Program-made: the position numbers and the translations under genes | Shown here: positions 1 to 9,016 of the stretch, piece after piece | Numbering within the stretch: the stretch's first letter is position 1 | Layout: each line of letters opens with the position of its first letter | The notes under the pieces: generated by a model | What the model was told of the DNA's origin: nothing | The model's database searches: none | What the model saw: the letters and a program-made list of their open reading frames with translations, nothing else | Source of the DNA: Photobacterium sp. CCB-ST2H9 | GTDB lineage: Bacteria; Pseudomonadota; Gammaproteobacteria; Enterobacterales; Vibrionaceae | DNA: 64,000 nucleotides | Direction: 5' to 3' | Assembly: GCF_023151555.2 (NCBI RefSeq) | Contig: NZ_CP100426.1 | Location: forward strand, 620,001 to 684,000

Positions 1-331
1 CGAAGACGGCTCCTCAAGGTTAAAGTGACAGAGTCACATAATTTTTGTTTATCTTTAAATGAAATACAGGCACTTAGAGCAAATTTTACTCAGACTCACA
101 AAGCAAAAAAATACCATAGAAATCTGCTGGCCCAGTGCTTGACTTTGGCAAATACGACATGGAATCTGGAGTCCGAGCATTTCCCACAGAGTTATGCACA
201 GCTTTTGTGGATAACGAAAACCAAAAGATATCTTCTCTTTCTCCATGAAGTAATATCGTTAATTTCTGAGCACATACGAAAAAGGCCAGACGATGTCTGG
301 CCCGATTCAACCGTTATCTCAAGCTTTCAGC
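1..331. other. Intergenic, no convincing gene
   Basis: No protein-like reading frame with a ribosome binding site was found here. A 105-codon plus-strand frame runs through it but crosses a terminator hairpin and the end of the lipoprotein gene. The only clear element is the hairpin at 279-302. Confidence 0.6.
279..302 (-). terminator. Rho-independent terminator of the lipoprotein gene
   Basis: An 8-bp perfect stem (GGCCAGAC at 284-291 with GTCTGGCC at 295-302) and a 3-base loop are followed on the minus strand by five T (279-283). It lies just after the stop codon of the minus-strand gene at 332-820. Confidence 0.8.
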
Positions 332-820
332 TTACTGAATAGCTGAACATTCAGCGCTTTCGATACTCAGATTCGAGTTAAATTTATATTCAGCAAGGTA
401 TTGAACCGCCGTTGGATAAAAACCGACATTAATGGCTGCTTCGAGGTCAGAAAGGTCAATTTTATAAGTTTTCAGGCCAACCTCGGTCAGTTCGTTTGGT
501 AAGCAGCTGTTAGCGTCCCCTTCTTCAAAGCACATACCCGCTGTATCTGGAATTTTGGCACAACCGACATCCGTTACCGAACCGACTGCATTCACCAGAT
601 CATCCCGCGAGCCAAAAGGTGCATTATCAGGCAGACCCACATTATAGCCCTGCAGTTCTGTCCAGGTATGGTATCCATCCGGTACACCTGTAATACCTTG
701 AGTATTTGCGCTGTAAAGCGTGAATACTTCAACTTTGCCCTCTAACAAATCTTTTACTGTCTCTTCATCACAGCCAGCCAGGGCCAGGAGTGAGCAAAGA
801 ATCACTGCTGCTCTTGTCAT
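332..820 (-). CDS. Small hypothetical lipoprotein
   Basis: Predicted envelope lipoprotein of 162 residues, function not recognised. The chosen ATG at 818-820 gives a short lipoprotein signal peptide ending in a lipobox LALAGC, so the mature protein starts at the Cys near residue 17 and is followed by DEE, which would favour inner-membrane retention under the E. coli Lol rule. A longer frame starting at 886 adds 22 residues before the signal peptide and is unlikely. The body is acidic and holds several cysteines (for example GCAKIPDTAGMCFEEGDANSCLP) that could form disulfides in the periplasm. It is a single-gene unit with its own terminator at 279-302. Confidence 0.6.
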   Translation of the reverse strand: MTRAAVILCSLLALAGCDEETVKDLLEGKVEVFTLYSANTQGITGVPDGYHTWTELQGYNVGLPDNAPFGSRDDLVNAVGSVTDVGCAKIPDTAGMCFEEGDANSCLPNELTEVGLKTYKIDLSDLEAAINVGFYPTAVQYLAEYKFNSNLSIESAECSAIQ

Positions 821-1416
821 TTTTCTATCCTTTGTATTTATGAGTGTTGCAGGGTGAGTATCTTCTACCAAAAAGCAGAATTCCACTTCCAGACATAAAA
901 CTGATAGCTGGCTGCCATTTTCTTCAATTGTTCTGTTTTCGGCTCAAATTTGCTTATTTTTCACCCACATTTATCCGCAATGCTATCTGATGTGCTTTTT
1001 CGAATTTCCAAACTGATAACATTCATTTTTAATCAACTATACGCATAAATTTGAACAAATTTGTTTTTTCCGCAATCTTATGTCCCAATGTGGGCAAACT
1101 TCTTACGTGCCAATAATTATCAATCAAAATTTTTAGAATTTTTCCCTCTCCTGCTCCCCACCAATCGAAAGCACGCTATGTCGTAGAGGAATTGACCTGC
1201 CTTAGCATAACATCCTCTATTTATTGAAAATTCCACGCCAAAATTTAACCTCAATCACGAATAAATGGTGAATTAATCAACAGCTTGTATGATTTTCTTG
1301 GCCGCAACAGCATTTTTAGTATTTCCTCTTGCCCAATCACTTATTGATGTTTTTATTAATTCATTCAGATCGTTAGGCTACAGCTAATGATTTTTTACTC
1401 GTCGAAATAAGGAACC
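821..1416. other. AT-rich intergenic region upstream of chitobiase
   Basis: Nearly 600 bases without a gene between divergent genes, presumably holding both promoters. A perfect 16-bp palindrome (AAATTTG, AA, CAAATTT) lies at 1047-1062. A stretch near 953-976 resembles the left arm of the nagA palindrome (CTTATTTTT). Neither can be assigned to a regulator from sequence alone. No small ORF with a ribosome binding site was seen. Confidence 0.5.
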
Positions 1417-4005
1417 ATGATGAAAACATCTGTATTAGCGTTAGCCTTATCGGCTGCTATTGCTGGCCCGGCGCTGGCAATCCCGGCAGCAGATCTGGAT
1501 CAGCTTGGTCAGGGATTGGATGTGACCTACACCGTTGTAGATAACACCCAGCAAGACTGGGTCTCTTTCCGGGCCAGACTTGATTTTACGAACCAGAGCG
1601 CCAAAACCCTGCCTGCAACCGGCTGGAGTATTTACTTTAGCCATATCCGTATGGTGAAAGATGTTCTGAATGAACAAGTCAAAATCACACATGTTAACGG
1701 CGATATTTTCAAACTGGAACCAACGGATAAGTTCGTTCCTCTGGCACCCGGCCAATCACTGACCATTGAGTTTGATGCTTCCGACTGGCAGGCTGCGAAA
1801 ACGGACATTATGCCGAACTGGTATTTTGTTTCTGAAGACAATGGCAACACCATTACATCTCTCATCACCAGTACCAGCAACCACATCAATGGTGCCGTGC
1901 CAACCAAACCTTCTGAAGAACTGCCGTTTGTTGCTGATTTTACATCACCGCAGCAATGGAAGCGTTACGGCAGTGCTGCGATCACGGATTACTACAATCC
2001 CTTCACCGCGCAAGATCGTTATCAGCGTAATGCCGATCTGAGTACTCTGGAAAACCCTGTGGGTGTCATCCCATCCCCAGCCCAGTTCACTCTCGGCAGT
2101 GGCAGCGTCAGTATTGATTCAAGCTGGGTTGTTGTTTATGACAATGGCTACGAAGGCCAGGCGACCTTCCTTGCCAATCAGTTAGGCCTGACGGCCGTAC
2201 CATGGTCACCGGCCACGAAAAAACGTATCAACGTTGGCTGGAGCCAGGTCAATGTCAATGGCATTCAAAAATGGGATGAAGCCTATAACCTGAATGTTAA
2301 CCCGCAAAACGAAATCATTTCGATCGGTGCTGCGGATGGCGCAGGAGCACTGTATGCCTCTCAGTCATTACTTCAATTGGTCGATGGTAACCAGATCCCC
2401 GCGGTAGATATCGCGGATGCACCGCGTTTTGCGTATCGCGGCCTGTCCGTTGATGCGGTGCGCAACTTCCGCAGCAAAGACTCAATCATTCAGTTGCTTG
2501 ACCAGATGGCGGCGTTTAAGCTGAACAAACTCCATCTCCGTCTTGCTGACGATGAAGGCTGGCGAATTGAAATTACAGGACTCCCAGAACTGACAGATGT
2601 CGGTTCAAAACGTTGTCATGATCCTAAAGAAAAATCCTGTCTGCTGCCATTCCTGGGTGCCGGTCCGGACGGTAGTGCTGAATCAAATGGATACTATACG
2701 GCAGAAGATTACCGGGACATCCTTCAGCATGCGGCTTCGCTGAGCATTGAAGTAGTTCCGGAAATTGATATTCCTGGCCATGCGCACGCTGCGATTAAAG
2801 CCATGGAAGCGCGCTATGACCACTTTGCCGCTCAGGGAAATCTGGAAGAAGCCAGCAAATACCTGCTGACAGATTTCAGCGACACAACAGAATATCTTTC
2901 TGTTCAGATGTTTACAGACAATGCTATCAACGTTTGTATGGATTCAACCTACAATTTCGTTGATGCTGTGGTCAAAGGTCTGGTGAACCTGCATCAGGGA
3001 GTTCAGCCACTGAAAACCTTCCACTTTGGTGGCGATGAGATTGCCGGTGCATGGGTTAACTCTCCTGTCTGTCAGGCATTTATTGCCAACAACACAGATG
3101 GCGTCAACAGTGTTTCTGACCTGAGCCGTTACTTTGTCGAGCGTATCTCTGTCATTACAGCGAACTATGGTCTGGATATGGCAGGCTGGGAAGACGGTCT
3201 GATGCACAGCGGACAAGTCTACCCCCGCTCTGAAATGGCCAACAGTCAGCTCTGGGGTAACGCCTGGCAGAATATCTGGGAATGGGGTGTTGCTGACCGT
3301 GCCTATAATCTGGCAAACAACGACTATAAAGTTGTTTACAACCATGCCAGCCACCTGTATTTCGACCATCCATACGAGCCGGATCCAAACGAACGCGGTT
3401 ACTATTGGGCGCCACGTTTCACCGACACCCGGAAGACCTTTGGTTACATGCCGGATGATGTGTTCGCAAATGCCGACTTCACCCGTGCCGGTGCACCAAT
3501 TACGAAAGAAGACGTGGTTGCCGGTGCTGGTGTGAAAAAACTCCTGAAACCTGAAAATGTATTGGGTATTCAGGGTTCGCTGTGGGCTGAAACAGTCCGT
3601 ACTGAAGCTCAGTTCGAAGGGATGACTTTCCCGCGTGTTCTGGGTCTGGCCGAGCGTGCATGGCATACGGCGGGCTGGGAAGCCAATGACAACGCTGGCA
3701 CCCCTGTAGACAAGGCAGCCCGTAATACGGACTACAACCGCTTCGCAAACCTCCTGGGCCAGAAAGTGCTGCCGAAACTGGAGCAAAGCGGCATTACGTT
3801 CAACCTGCCTGTCCCTGGCGGCGTCCTCGAAAATGGTGTCCTGAAGGCGAACTCCACCTTCCCTGGCCTGACCATTGAGTACTCAGTCGATCAGGGCGCA
3901 AGTTGGCAGGCTTATGATCGCCTCAATCCACCAGCAGCGGCGAGTGGTGTCCAGCTGCGAACAGTGTCTGGTGACCGAAGCAGCCGGATTACAACAGTGA
4001 ATTAA
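1417..4005 (+). CDS. chb: Exported chitobiase / beta-N-acetylhexosaminidase (GH20)
   Basis: Hydrolyses chitobiose and short chitooligosaccharides to GlcNAc outside the cytoplasm. The 862-residue length fits marine GH20 chitobiases of about 880 residues. A Sec signal peptide (MKTSVLALALSAAIAGPALA) is followed by the N-terminal carbohydrate-binding-like domain (about 30-170), a GH20 N-terminal domain (about 215-340), the TIM barrel with the acid/base pair D540-E541 in HFGGDE, and a small C-terminal domain (about 790-862). AAGGA at 1409-1413 is better spaced for the second ATG (1420) than for 1417. A terminator follows at 4028-4052. GlcNAc released here, once imported and phosphorylated, would be a substrate of the NagA encoded at 29921-31066. 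Confidence 0.93.
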   Translation: MMKTSVLALALSAAIAGPALAIPAADLDQLGQGLDVTYTVVDNTQQDWVSFRARLDFTNQSAKTLPATGWSIYFSHIRMVKDVLNEQVKITHVNGDIFKLEPTDKFVPLAPGQSLTIEFDASDWQAAKTDIMPNWYFVSEDNGNTITSLITSTSNHINGAVPTKPSEELPFVADFTSPQQWKRYGSAAITDYYNPFTAQDRYQRNADLSTLENPVGVIPSPAQFTLGSGSVSIDSSWVVVYDNGYEGQATFLANQLGLTAVPWSPATKKRINVGWSQVNVNGIQKWDEAYNLNVNPQNEIISIGAADGAGALYASQSLLQLVDGNQIPAVDIADAPRFAYRGLSVDAVRNFRSKDSIIQLLDQMAAFKLNKLHLRLADDEGWRIEITGLPELTDVGSKRCHDPKEKSCLLPFLGAGPDGSAESNGYYTAEDYRDILQHAASLSIEVVPEIDIPGHAHAAIKAMEARYDHFAAQGNLEEASKYLLTDFSDTTEYLSVQMFTDNAINVCMDSTYNFVDAVVKGLVNLHQGVQPLKTFHFGGDEIAGAWVNSPVCQAFIANNTDGVNSVSDLSRYFVERISVITANYGLDMAGWEDGLMHSGQVYPRSEMANSQLWGNAWQNIWEWGVADRAYNLANNDYKVVYNHASHLYFDHPYEPDPNERGYYWAPRFTDTRKTFGYMPDDVFANADFTRAGAPITKEDVVAGAGVKKLLKPENVLGIQGSLWAETVRTEAQFEGMTFPRVLGLAERAWHTAGWEANDNAGTPVDKAARNTDYNRFANLLGQKVLPKLEQSGITFNLPVPGGVLENGVLKANSTFPGLTIEYSVDQGASWQAYDRLNPPAAASGVQLRTVSGDRSSRITTVN

Positions 4006-4027
4006 GCAACATCATTGCCCGAACGAT

Positions 4028-4052
4028 AAAGAGCTCCGTCAGGAGCTCTTTT
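4028..4052 (+). terminator. Terminator after chitobiase
   Basis: Stem AAAGAGCTCC (4028-4037) with GGAGCTCTTT (4042-4051), 4-base loop and a T run. The A-rich left side means it can also serve the minus-strand gene that ends at 4075. Confidence 0.85.
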
Positions 4053-4074
4053 CATTCATCAATCGGGTGCTTTG

Positions 4075-4431
4075 CTACTCGGGAGCAGCCCAGACAGCAA
4101 GTTCATTACCACTCGGTTCTGTAAAGTGGAACCGGCGGCCTCCGGGAAACGCAAAAATCGGTTTCACAATTTTGCCGCCCGCTTCGATGACTTTTTGCTC
4201 TGTCGCTTCTAAATTATCACTGTACAGCACAATTAAAGCCGCACCTTTTTCTGATTCAGATTTCAGGGGCGCCGCATAAAATCCCCCATCCAGCCCCTGA
4301 TCCGAAAAAGCTGTATATTCATCACCATAATCTGTAAATGACCAGCCAAAAGCGGATTCAAAAAAAGCTTTTGTTGCCGGCAGGTTACTTGCAGGAAATT
4401 CAACGTAATTAATCTGATGATGCTGTTTCAC
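4075..4431 (-). CDS. VOC family protein (glyoxalase/bleomycin-resistance fold)
   Basis: Cytosolic protein of 118 residues with one vicinal-oxygen-chelate domain of paired beta-alpha-beta-beta-beta units. Typical landmarks are the start NYVEFPASNLPATKAFFESAFGW, read here as the family pattern of an edge strand, a helix and an FGW turn, and the end FTEPSGNELAVWA, where the Glu before the last strand is often a metal ligand. The family includes lyases, dioxygenases and resistance proteins; the substrate cannot be told from sequence. Single gene, convergent with chitobiase. Confidence 0.8.
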   Translation of the reverse strand: MKQHHQINYVEFPASNLPATKAFFESAFGWSFTDYGDEYTAFSDQGLDGGFYAAPLKSESEKGAALIVLYSDNLEATEQKVIEAGGKIVKPIFAFPGGRRFHFTEPSGNELAVWAAPE

Positions 4432-4521
4432 TGAATGTCTCCAGAATTATTGACGGTAACGATATCATAGGCTTTCTTTAACACCTCTGTCCGGAGCCCG
4501 CACAGATTTTCTGGAATTCTT

Positions 4522-4551
4522 TTGCTTTCTTCAAAAAAACAGGGTTAGAAT
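4522..4551 (+). promoter_or_regulatory. Candidate promoter of the thi operon
   Basis: A -35-like TTGCTT (4522-4527) and a -10-like TAGAAT (4546-4551) with an 18-base spacer lie about 60 bases before the TPP aptamer. Found by eye, not mapped. Confidence 0.45.
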
Positions 4552-4611
4552 GCCAACGCAAAATGATACTGAAGACAACAAGCTTCGGTTGAACATACAG
4601 AATGATTAAAC

Positions 4612-4694
4612 GTTAGTCGGGGAGTCGAAAGGCTGAGACCACGCTGTGGGACCCGTTGAACCTGATCCAGCTCATACTGGCGTAGGGAACTAGC
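4612..4694 (+). ncRNA. TPP riboswitch (THI element)
   Basis: Conserved THI-box segments are present: CTGAGA in the pyrimidine-sensing arm, ACCCGTTGAACCTGATC, and CATACTGGCGTAGGGA at the 3' side. Closing helix P1 pairs GTTAGT (4612-4617) with ACTAGC (4689-4694). It binds thiamine pyrophosphate and should switch off the downstream thiD-thiZ-thiX-thiY-tenA operon when TPP is abundant. Confidence 0.95.
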
Positions 4695-4753
4695 AGACTT
4701 GCCTGCCACTAAGCGCCAATTCCTGACGGCTCAGTGACCATCGCGACTGTTCG

Positions 4754-4799
4754 TCATCCCTGCCCCATCATGAATCATGATATTGATGCCAAGGGATGA
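4754..4799 (+). promoter_or_regulatory. Expression platform: hairpin sequestering the thiD ribosome binding site
   Basis: TCATCCCT (4754-4761) is the exact reverse complement of AGGGATGA (4792-4799), which contains the thiD Shine-Dalgarno core. An inner helix CATCA (4766-4770) with TGATG (4784-4788) extends the fold. There is no T run after it, so control is most likely at translation initiation. The same TCCCT could alternatively pair with the conserved AGGGA of the aptamer (4684-4688), which would make the two folds mutually exclusive. Confidence 0.65.
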
Positions 4800-4801
4800 A
4801 A

Positions 4802-5677
4802 ATGAACAAGCCAGCTCACCATGAACTTTCCCCAGAAATTAAAACCCCGATTACACTGACAATTGCAGGTTCAGACAGTGGTGGTGGTGCCGGGATACAG
4901 GCTGATATCAAAGCCATTTCGGCAACTGGCGGCTATGCCTGTTCGGTTATCACGGCACTGACGGCTCAAAATACACAGAGCGTAACGGGTATTTTTCCGG
5001 TCAGCCCGGCGTTTGTTGAACAACAGCTGGATGCTGTCTTCAGCGACCTTGATATCCAATCGGTAAAAATAGGCATGCTGAGTGATGCGACTATCATTCG
5101 TGCTGTTGCTAAAAAACTGCGTCAATACCGGCCGAAATTCATCGTTCTCGACCCGGTGATGGTTGCAACCAGCGGTGACTTATTACTGGAAGCCGAAGCC
5201 ATTTCCACTCTGAAGTCAGAACTTCTTCCTCTGGCAACACTGATCACGCCAAATCTGCCAGAAGCAGTCGCTTTAACCCATGTTTCATCCCTTTCTGGTA
5301 CAGTTTCAACTGTTGTGTACACAAAAGAAACAGAAGAAAAAGAAGCGCTGATTGAGCAGTTGAAACAACTCAACACTGAAGCTGTTTTGCTGAAAGGGGG
5401 ACATTGGGAACAGGAAGCACAAAGCACGGACTATCTCATCCTAGAAAGTGACACCGTCACCCTAACTGCTTCGCGAGTTCAGACGCAGAACACGCATGGC
5501 ACGGGATGCACGCTGTCTGCAGCGATTGCTTCTTATCTGGCTCAGGGATACACCCTCACAGAAGCCGTGACACGCGGGAAAGCCTATCTGACGCAAGCCC
5601 TGTTACATGCGGATCAACTTCGGATTGGCCAAGGTCATGGCCCGGTTCATCACTTCTATTCACTCCAGCCGCGTTAA
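4802..5677 (+). CDS. thiD: Hydroxymethylpyrimidine/phosphomethylpyrimidine kinase ThiD
   Basis: Phosphorylates HMP to HMP-P and HMP-PP, the pyrimidine half of thiamine, in the cytosol. The ribokinase-fold pattern is complete: TIAGSDSGGGAGIQADIK near the start, KIGMLSD, VLDPVMVATSG, LITPNLPEA, LLKGGH and NTHGTGCTLSAAIA with the catalytic GTGC region. Start: ATG 4802 lies 5 bases after the Shine-Dalgarno AAGGGA (4791-4796), whereas ATG 4796 has no spacer. First gene of a riboswitch-controlled operon whose other genes import and process pyrimidine breakdown products of thiamine. Confidence 0.93.
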   Translation: MNKPAHHELSPEIKTPITLTIAGSDSGGGAGIQADIKAISATGGYACSVITALTAQNTQSVTGIFPVSPAFVEQQLDAVFSDLDIQSVKIGMLSDATIIRAVAKKLRQYRPKFIVLDPVMVATSGDLLLEAEAISTLKSELLPLATLITPNLPEAVALTHVSSLSGTVSTVVYTKETEEKEALIEQLKQLNTEAVLLKGGHWEQEAQSTDYLILESDTVTLTASRVQTQNTHGTGCTLSAAIASYLAQGYTLTEAVTRGKAYLTQALLHADQLRIGQGHGPVHHFYSLQPR

Positions 5678-5687
5678 GGAGAAGCAG

Positions 5688-6497
5688 GTGCCTGAGCAAA
5701 TCATCACTCGTCAGGAAGAAAACCACATGACTGACCGGCAGGCAGGCTTGGGGGTTCAGCTGAATAATATTCGTCTGCATTACCCTGATCAGGAAATGCC
5801 ATTATTCAGACAGCTGAATCTCAGTTTAATCCCAGGCCAGTGGCATTGCATTCTCGGGCAAAGCGGATGCGGTAAAACCACATTACTCAGGCTACTAGCC
5901 GGATTATTACCTGCCGACGTCCATTGGCAAGGGAGCATTAAAACCAGCAGCAACCAACCTGTGAATGCACAGATTGCCTATATGGCTCAGCAGGATTTAC
6001 TGCTTCCCTGGCTGAATGTGCTTGATAATGTTTGCTTTGGTGTTCAGCTCAAACACGGAAAAGTCAGTGAGACGCATCAGTCACAAGCGATTGAACTGTT
6101 AGAACGCGTCGGCTTAAAAAAATACATCTCTACCCCCCCATCAAGGCTCTCTGGCGGAATGCGTCAGCGGGTTTCACTCGCCCGAACCCTGATGCAGGAC
6201 CAGCCACTCGTATTAATGGATGAACCTTTTTCAGCACTGGATGCTGTCACACGATACAAATTGCAGGATCTGGCTGCAGAACTGCTGGAAAACCGAACCG
6301 TACTGCTCATTACACATGACCCTCAGGAAGCACTCCGTCTGGGACACTCTGTGTTCCTGATGCAAGGCCAGCCCGCAAAAATCACCTCGCTGCCAACCCC
6401 GGACGGGACGATTCCGCGTGAAATCGACGCCCGTCTTGTGAATTGTCAGCAGCAGATCCTGAAAGCCCTGAGTTTGGTAAACCAACACAATGACTAA
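5688..6497 (+). CDS. thiZ: ABC transporter ATP-binding protein, thiamine-pyrimidine uptake
   Basis: Cytosolic ATPase of the predicted FAMP/HMP importer. It has Walker A LGQSGCGKTT, Q-loop MAQQDLLLPW, signature LSGGMRQRVSLARTL, Walker B LVLMDEPFSALD and the H-loop LLITHD; it resembles nitrate/taurine-type importer ATPases. Two starts are possible: GTG 5688, six bases after TAAGGAG that overlaps the thiD stop, and ATG 5727, eight bases after AGGAAG. I chose GTG because its ribosome binding site is stronger, but ATG 5727 is a fair alternative. It overlaps the permease gene by 8 bases, which suggests translational coupling. Confidence 0.88.
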   Translation: MPEQIITRQEENHMTDRQAGLGVQLNNIRLHYPDQEMPLFRQLNLSLIPGQWHCILGQSGCGKTTLLRLLAGLLPADVHWQGSIKTSSNQPVNAQIAYMAQQDLLLPWLNVLDNVCFGVQLKHGKVSETHQSQAIELLERVGLKKYISTPPSRLSGGMRQRVSLARTLMQDQPLVLMDEPFSALDAVTRYKLQDLAAELLENRTVLLITHDPQEALRLGHSVFLMQGQPAKITSLPTPDGTIPREIDARLVNCQQQILKALSLVNQHND

Positions 6498-7308
6498 ATT
6501 ATTGGCTCAATGGCAAACTGGCAAACCTGTCAAAACACGTTCTATTCACCATCACCCGCTCGCGCGGCTGGTCATCAGTCTTGGTGTTCTGGCCCTCGGC
6601 TGGCAGGCTGTGGTCACAGTGTTTCAATTGCCCGGTTTTATCCTGCCGGAACCACTGGCTGTACTCAATAAACTGATTCAGCGCCACGATGTACTGCTTC
6701 GCCATGCCTGGGTCACAACCTGTGAAATCATGCTGGGTCTGGTCACAGGGTTAGGGGTCGGACTCTTTTGTGCATTGTTGATGCTGCTTTTTACCCCTGT
6801 CAGACGCTGGATGTTGCCCCTGCTGATAGCCAGTCAGGCGATTCCTGTTTTCGCACTCGCCCCAATTCTGATGCTCTGGCTGGGGTACGGTATCGCCTCC
6901 AAAGTTGTGATGGCTGCCATCATCATTTTCTTTCCGGTGACGACCTGCTGCTATGACGGTCTTCGCCATACACCGCAAGGATATCTTGATCTGGCAAAAA
7001 CACTTCATGCAACGCGCTGGCAAATCCTGCGCCACATCCGACTGCCGGCTGCATTACCGGCACTGGCATCCGGAATCCGTGTGGCTGTTGTCGTCGCACC
7101 GATTGGCGCCGTTGTCGGTGAGTGGGTCGGCGCCAGCGAAGGGCTGGGCTACCTGATGTTACAGGCCAATGCCCGAATGATGATCGACGAGATGTTTGCA
7201 GCTCTTTTTATATTGGCCAGCCTCTCTGTTGCTCTTTATTTCGGGACCGACTTTCTGCTGAAACGCGCAATTCCATGGCTGCCTGAAAACAGTCAGTCAC
7301 AATCATGA
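6490..7308 (+). CDS. thiX: ABC transporter permease, thiamine-pyrimidine uptake
   Basis: Inner-membrane permease of 272 residues with about six hydrophobic segments and the binding-protein-dependent transport motif near residues 160-200 (ATRWQILRHIRLPAALPALASG), which docks to the ATPase. It belongs to the SsuC/TauC-like permease family. The ATG lies inside the end of the ATPase gene. The pairing with a THI5-like binding protein and TenA under a TPP riboswitch identifies the cargo as a thiamine-derived pyrimidine rather than a sulfonate or nitrate. Confidence 0.88.
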   Translation: MTKLLAQWQTGKPVKTRSIHHHPLARLVISLGVLALGWQAVVTVFQLPGFILPEPLAVLNKLIQRHDVLLRHAWVTTCEIMLGLVTGLGVGLFCALLMLLFTPVRRWMLPLLIASQAIPVFALAPILMLWLGYGIASKVVMAAIIIFFPVTTCCYDGLRHTPQGYLDLAKTLHATRWQILRHIRLPAALPALASGIRVAVVVAPIGAVVGEWVGASEGLGYLMLQANARMMIDEMFAALFILASLSVALYFGTDFLLKRAIPWLPENSQSQS

Positions 7309-7327
7309 TTTAACCAAGGATACGCTT

Positions 7328-8269
7328 ATGATTCACTTCCCCACCCGTACTGCGATCGCTGTCGCAGTGACAGCTGTGACATTCCAGGCACAAGCGAAAG
7401 AACTCACCTTGATGCTGGACTGGTTTGTTAACCCTAATCACGGCCCGATCATCATTGCTCAGAAAAATGGCCTGTTTCAGGAGCAAGGGCTCGACATTAA
7501 AATTCAGGAACCAGCCGATCCGTCCATGCCCGCCAAACTGGTTGCCGCAGGCAAAACTGATTTAGCCATTTCTTACCAGACCAGCCTGACAATTGATGTG
7601 GCGGCAGGTCTTCCGTTGATTCGGGCATCCACCCTGATTGCAACGCCGCTCAACACCTTGATGGTCCTGGATAAAAAAGGGATTGAATCTCTGGCTGATC
7701 TGAAAGGAAAAACCATTGGAATCGCCATCGCAGGAAATGAAGAAGCGACTATTGGTACCATGCTGAAAACAGCCGGTGTTGATTTCTCCGAGGTCAAAAT
7801 CGTGAATGTTGGCTGGGCACTCTCTTCTTCGCTGGCATCCGGAAAAGTTGACGCCATCTGGGGTGGCCTGCGTAACTTCGAGTCAAACCAGCTGGCACTG
7901 GAAGGCTATCAGGCAAAAGCGTTCTTCCCTGAGGAGCACGGTGTACCGCCTTATGACGAACTGGTCGTGGTCGCCAATAAAAAACAGTACAACGCTGAAG
8001 ACCTCAAAAAATTCAACAAGGCACTGGAAAAAGCAACGCAGTACATTGTGAATCACCCGGATCAGGCCTGGAAAACCTTCATCTCATATTCACCCGATAC
8101 CCTGGACAATGAGCTGAACAAAATGGCCTGGCGAGATACCTTGCCGCGCTTTGCTCTCCGTCCGGCAGCGGTTGATCAGGCCCGCTACGATCAATTCTCT
8201 GATTTTATGTATCAACACAAGATCATCGATAACGCCCCCAAAGCGAAAGATTTTGTCCCGGCTTTTTAA
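7328..8269 (+). CDS. thiY: Thiamine-pyrimidine ABC transporter substrate-binding protein (NMT1/THI5-like)
   Basis: Periplasmic binding protein of 313 residues. The signal peptide is about 23 residues, ending in FQAQA, and the mature protein opens with ELTLMLDWFVNPNHGPIIIAQ, the usual start of the NMT1/THI5 fold. It should bind formylaminopyrimidine or a related thiamine fragment and deliver it to the permease. AAGGA seven bases before ATG 7328 is a good ribosome binding site. No lipobox, so a soluble periplasmic protein. Confidence 0.9.
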   Translation: MIHFPTRTAIAVAVTAVTFQAQAKELTLMLDWFVNPNHGPIIIAQKNGLFQEQGLDIKIQEPADPSMPAKLVAAGKTDLAISYQTSLTIDVAAGLPLIRASTLIATPLNTLMVLDKKGIESLADLKGKTIGIAIAGNEEATIGTMLKTAGVDFSEVKIVNVGWALSSSLASGKVDAIWGGLRNFESNQLALEGYQAKAFFPEEHGVPPYDELVVVANKKQYNAEDLKKFNKALEKATQYIVNHPDQAWKTFISYSPDTLDNELNKMAWRDTLPRFALRPAAVDQARYDQFSDFMYQHKIIDNAPKAKDFVPAF

Positions 8270-8311
8270 GCCAGGTCAGAACACAAGAAACACACATTTC
8301 AGGGAATACAC

Positions 8312-8983
8312 ATGAATCATCTGGATTTGATCAATGCATGTCAAAATGACTGGCATGACTACACCCACCACATCTTTGTGCAGCAACTCGCCAGTGGGGA
8401 ACTGAACCCGGGGGCTTACCTGCACTATCTGAAACAGGATTTTTTGTTCCTGAAACATTACGCCCGTGCTTACGCCCTGGCTATTTTTAAAGCGCGGACT
8501 TTAGACGAAATGCGACGCCCTCTCCCGGGGTTACAAGCGTTGATTGGCAGCGAGATGCATCATCACATCAGTTATTGTGAACAATGGGGACTCACTGAGT
8601 CAGATATGGAGGCGGAAGCCGAAGATGTCGGCACTGTGGCTTACACCCGTTATGTGCTTGATACGGGCATGGCTGGCGACATGGCTGACCTGTTTACGGC
8701 CCTCGCACCTTGTGCGATTGGTTATGCCATGATCGGTGAAAGACTGATTCATGCCACTGAAACCAACTTAACCAATAACCCATACAGCAGCTGGATTACG
8801 CTGTATGGTGGCGAATCCTTCCAACACGATGTGCAGAACAGCATCCATTATCTGAACAGTCTGCTGGAAGAAATCTCTGTACACAGTCCGAGAGGTCAGC
8901 AGCTCATCAACATCTTCAGGACAGCGACACGTATGGAAGTTGCGTTCTGGCAACAGGGACTGAACGCGGCCGAAGCATCATAA
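8312..8983 (+). CDS. tenA: Aminopyrimidine aminohydrolase / thiaminase II
   Basis: Cytosolic TenA of 223 residues. It hydrolyses aminomethylpyrimidine to HMP, which ThiD then phosphorylates, closing the salvage route. The catalytic Cys is C134 in LAPCAIGY, matching Cys135 of the Bacillus enzyme, and the acidic partner is likely E209 in TRMEVAFWQQ. The KQDFLFLKHYARAYA segment is a family hallmark. Last gene of the operon; a terminator follows at 9017-9041. Confidence 0.93.
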   Translation: MNHLDLINACQNDWHDYTHHIFVQQLASGELNPGAYLHYLKQDFLFLKHYARAYALAIFKARTLDEMRRPLPGLQALIGSEMHHHISYCEQWGLTESDMEAEAEDVGTVAYTRYVLDTGMAGDMADLFTALAPCAIGYAMIGERLIHATETNLTNNPYSSWITLYGGESFQHDVQNSIHYLNSLLEEISVHSPRGQQLINIFRTATRMEVAFWQQGLNAAEAS

Positions 8984-9016
8984 ATAATTACCTGATCTGA
9001 TAAGCCGTTTACAAAT

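Noticed and set aside
25..342. 105-codon plus-strand ORF
   Set aside because: Crosses the terminator hairpin at 279-302 and the end of the lipoprotein gene; no ribosome binding site and no recognisable motif.
2944..3786. 280-codon ORF antisense to chitobiase
   Set aside because: Lies entirely within the conserved GH20 catalytic region on the other strand; a shadow of codon bias.
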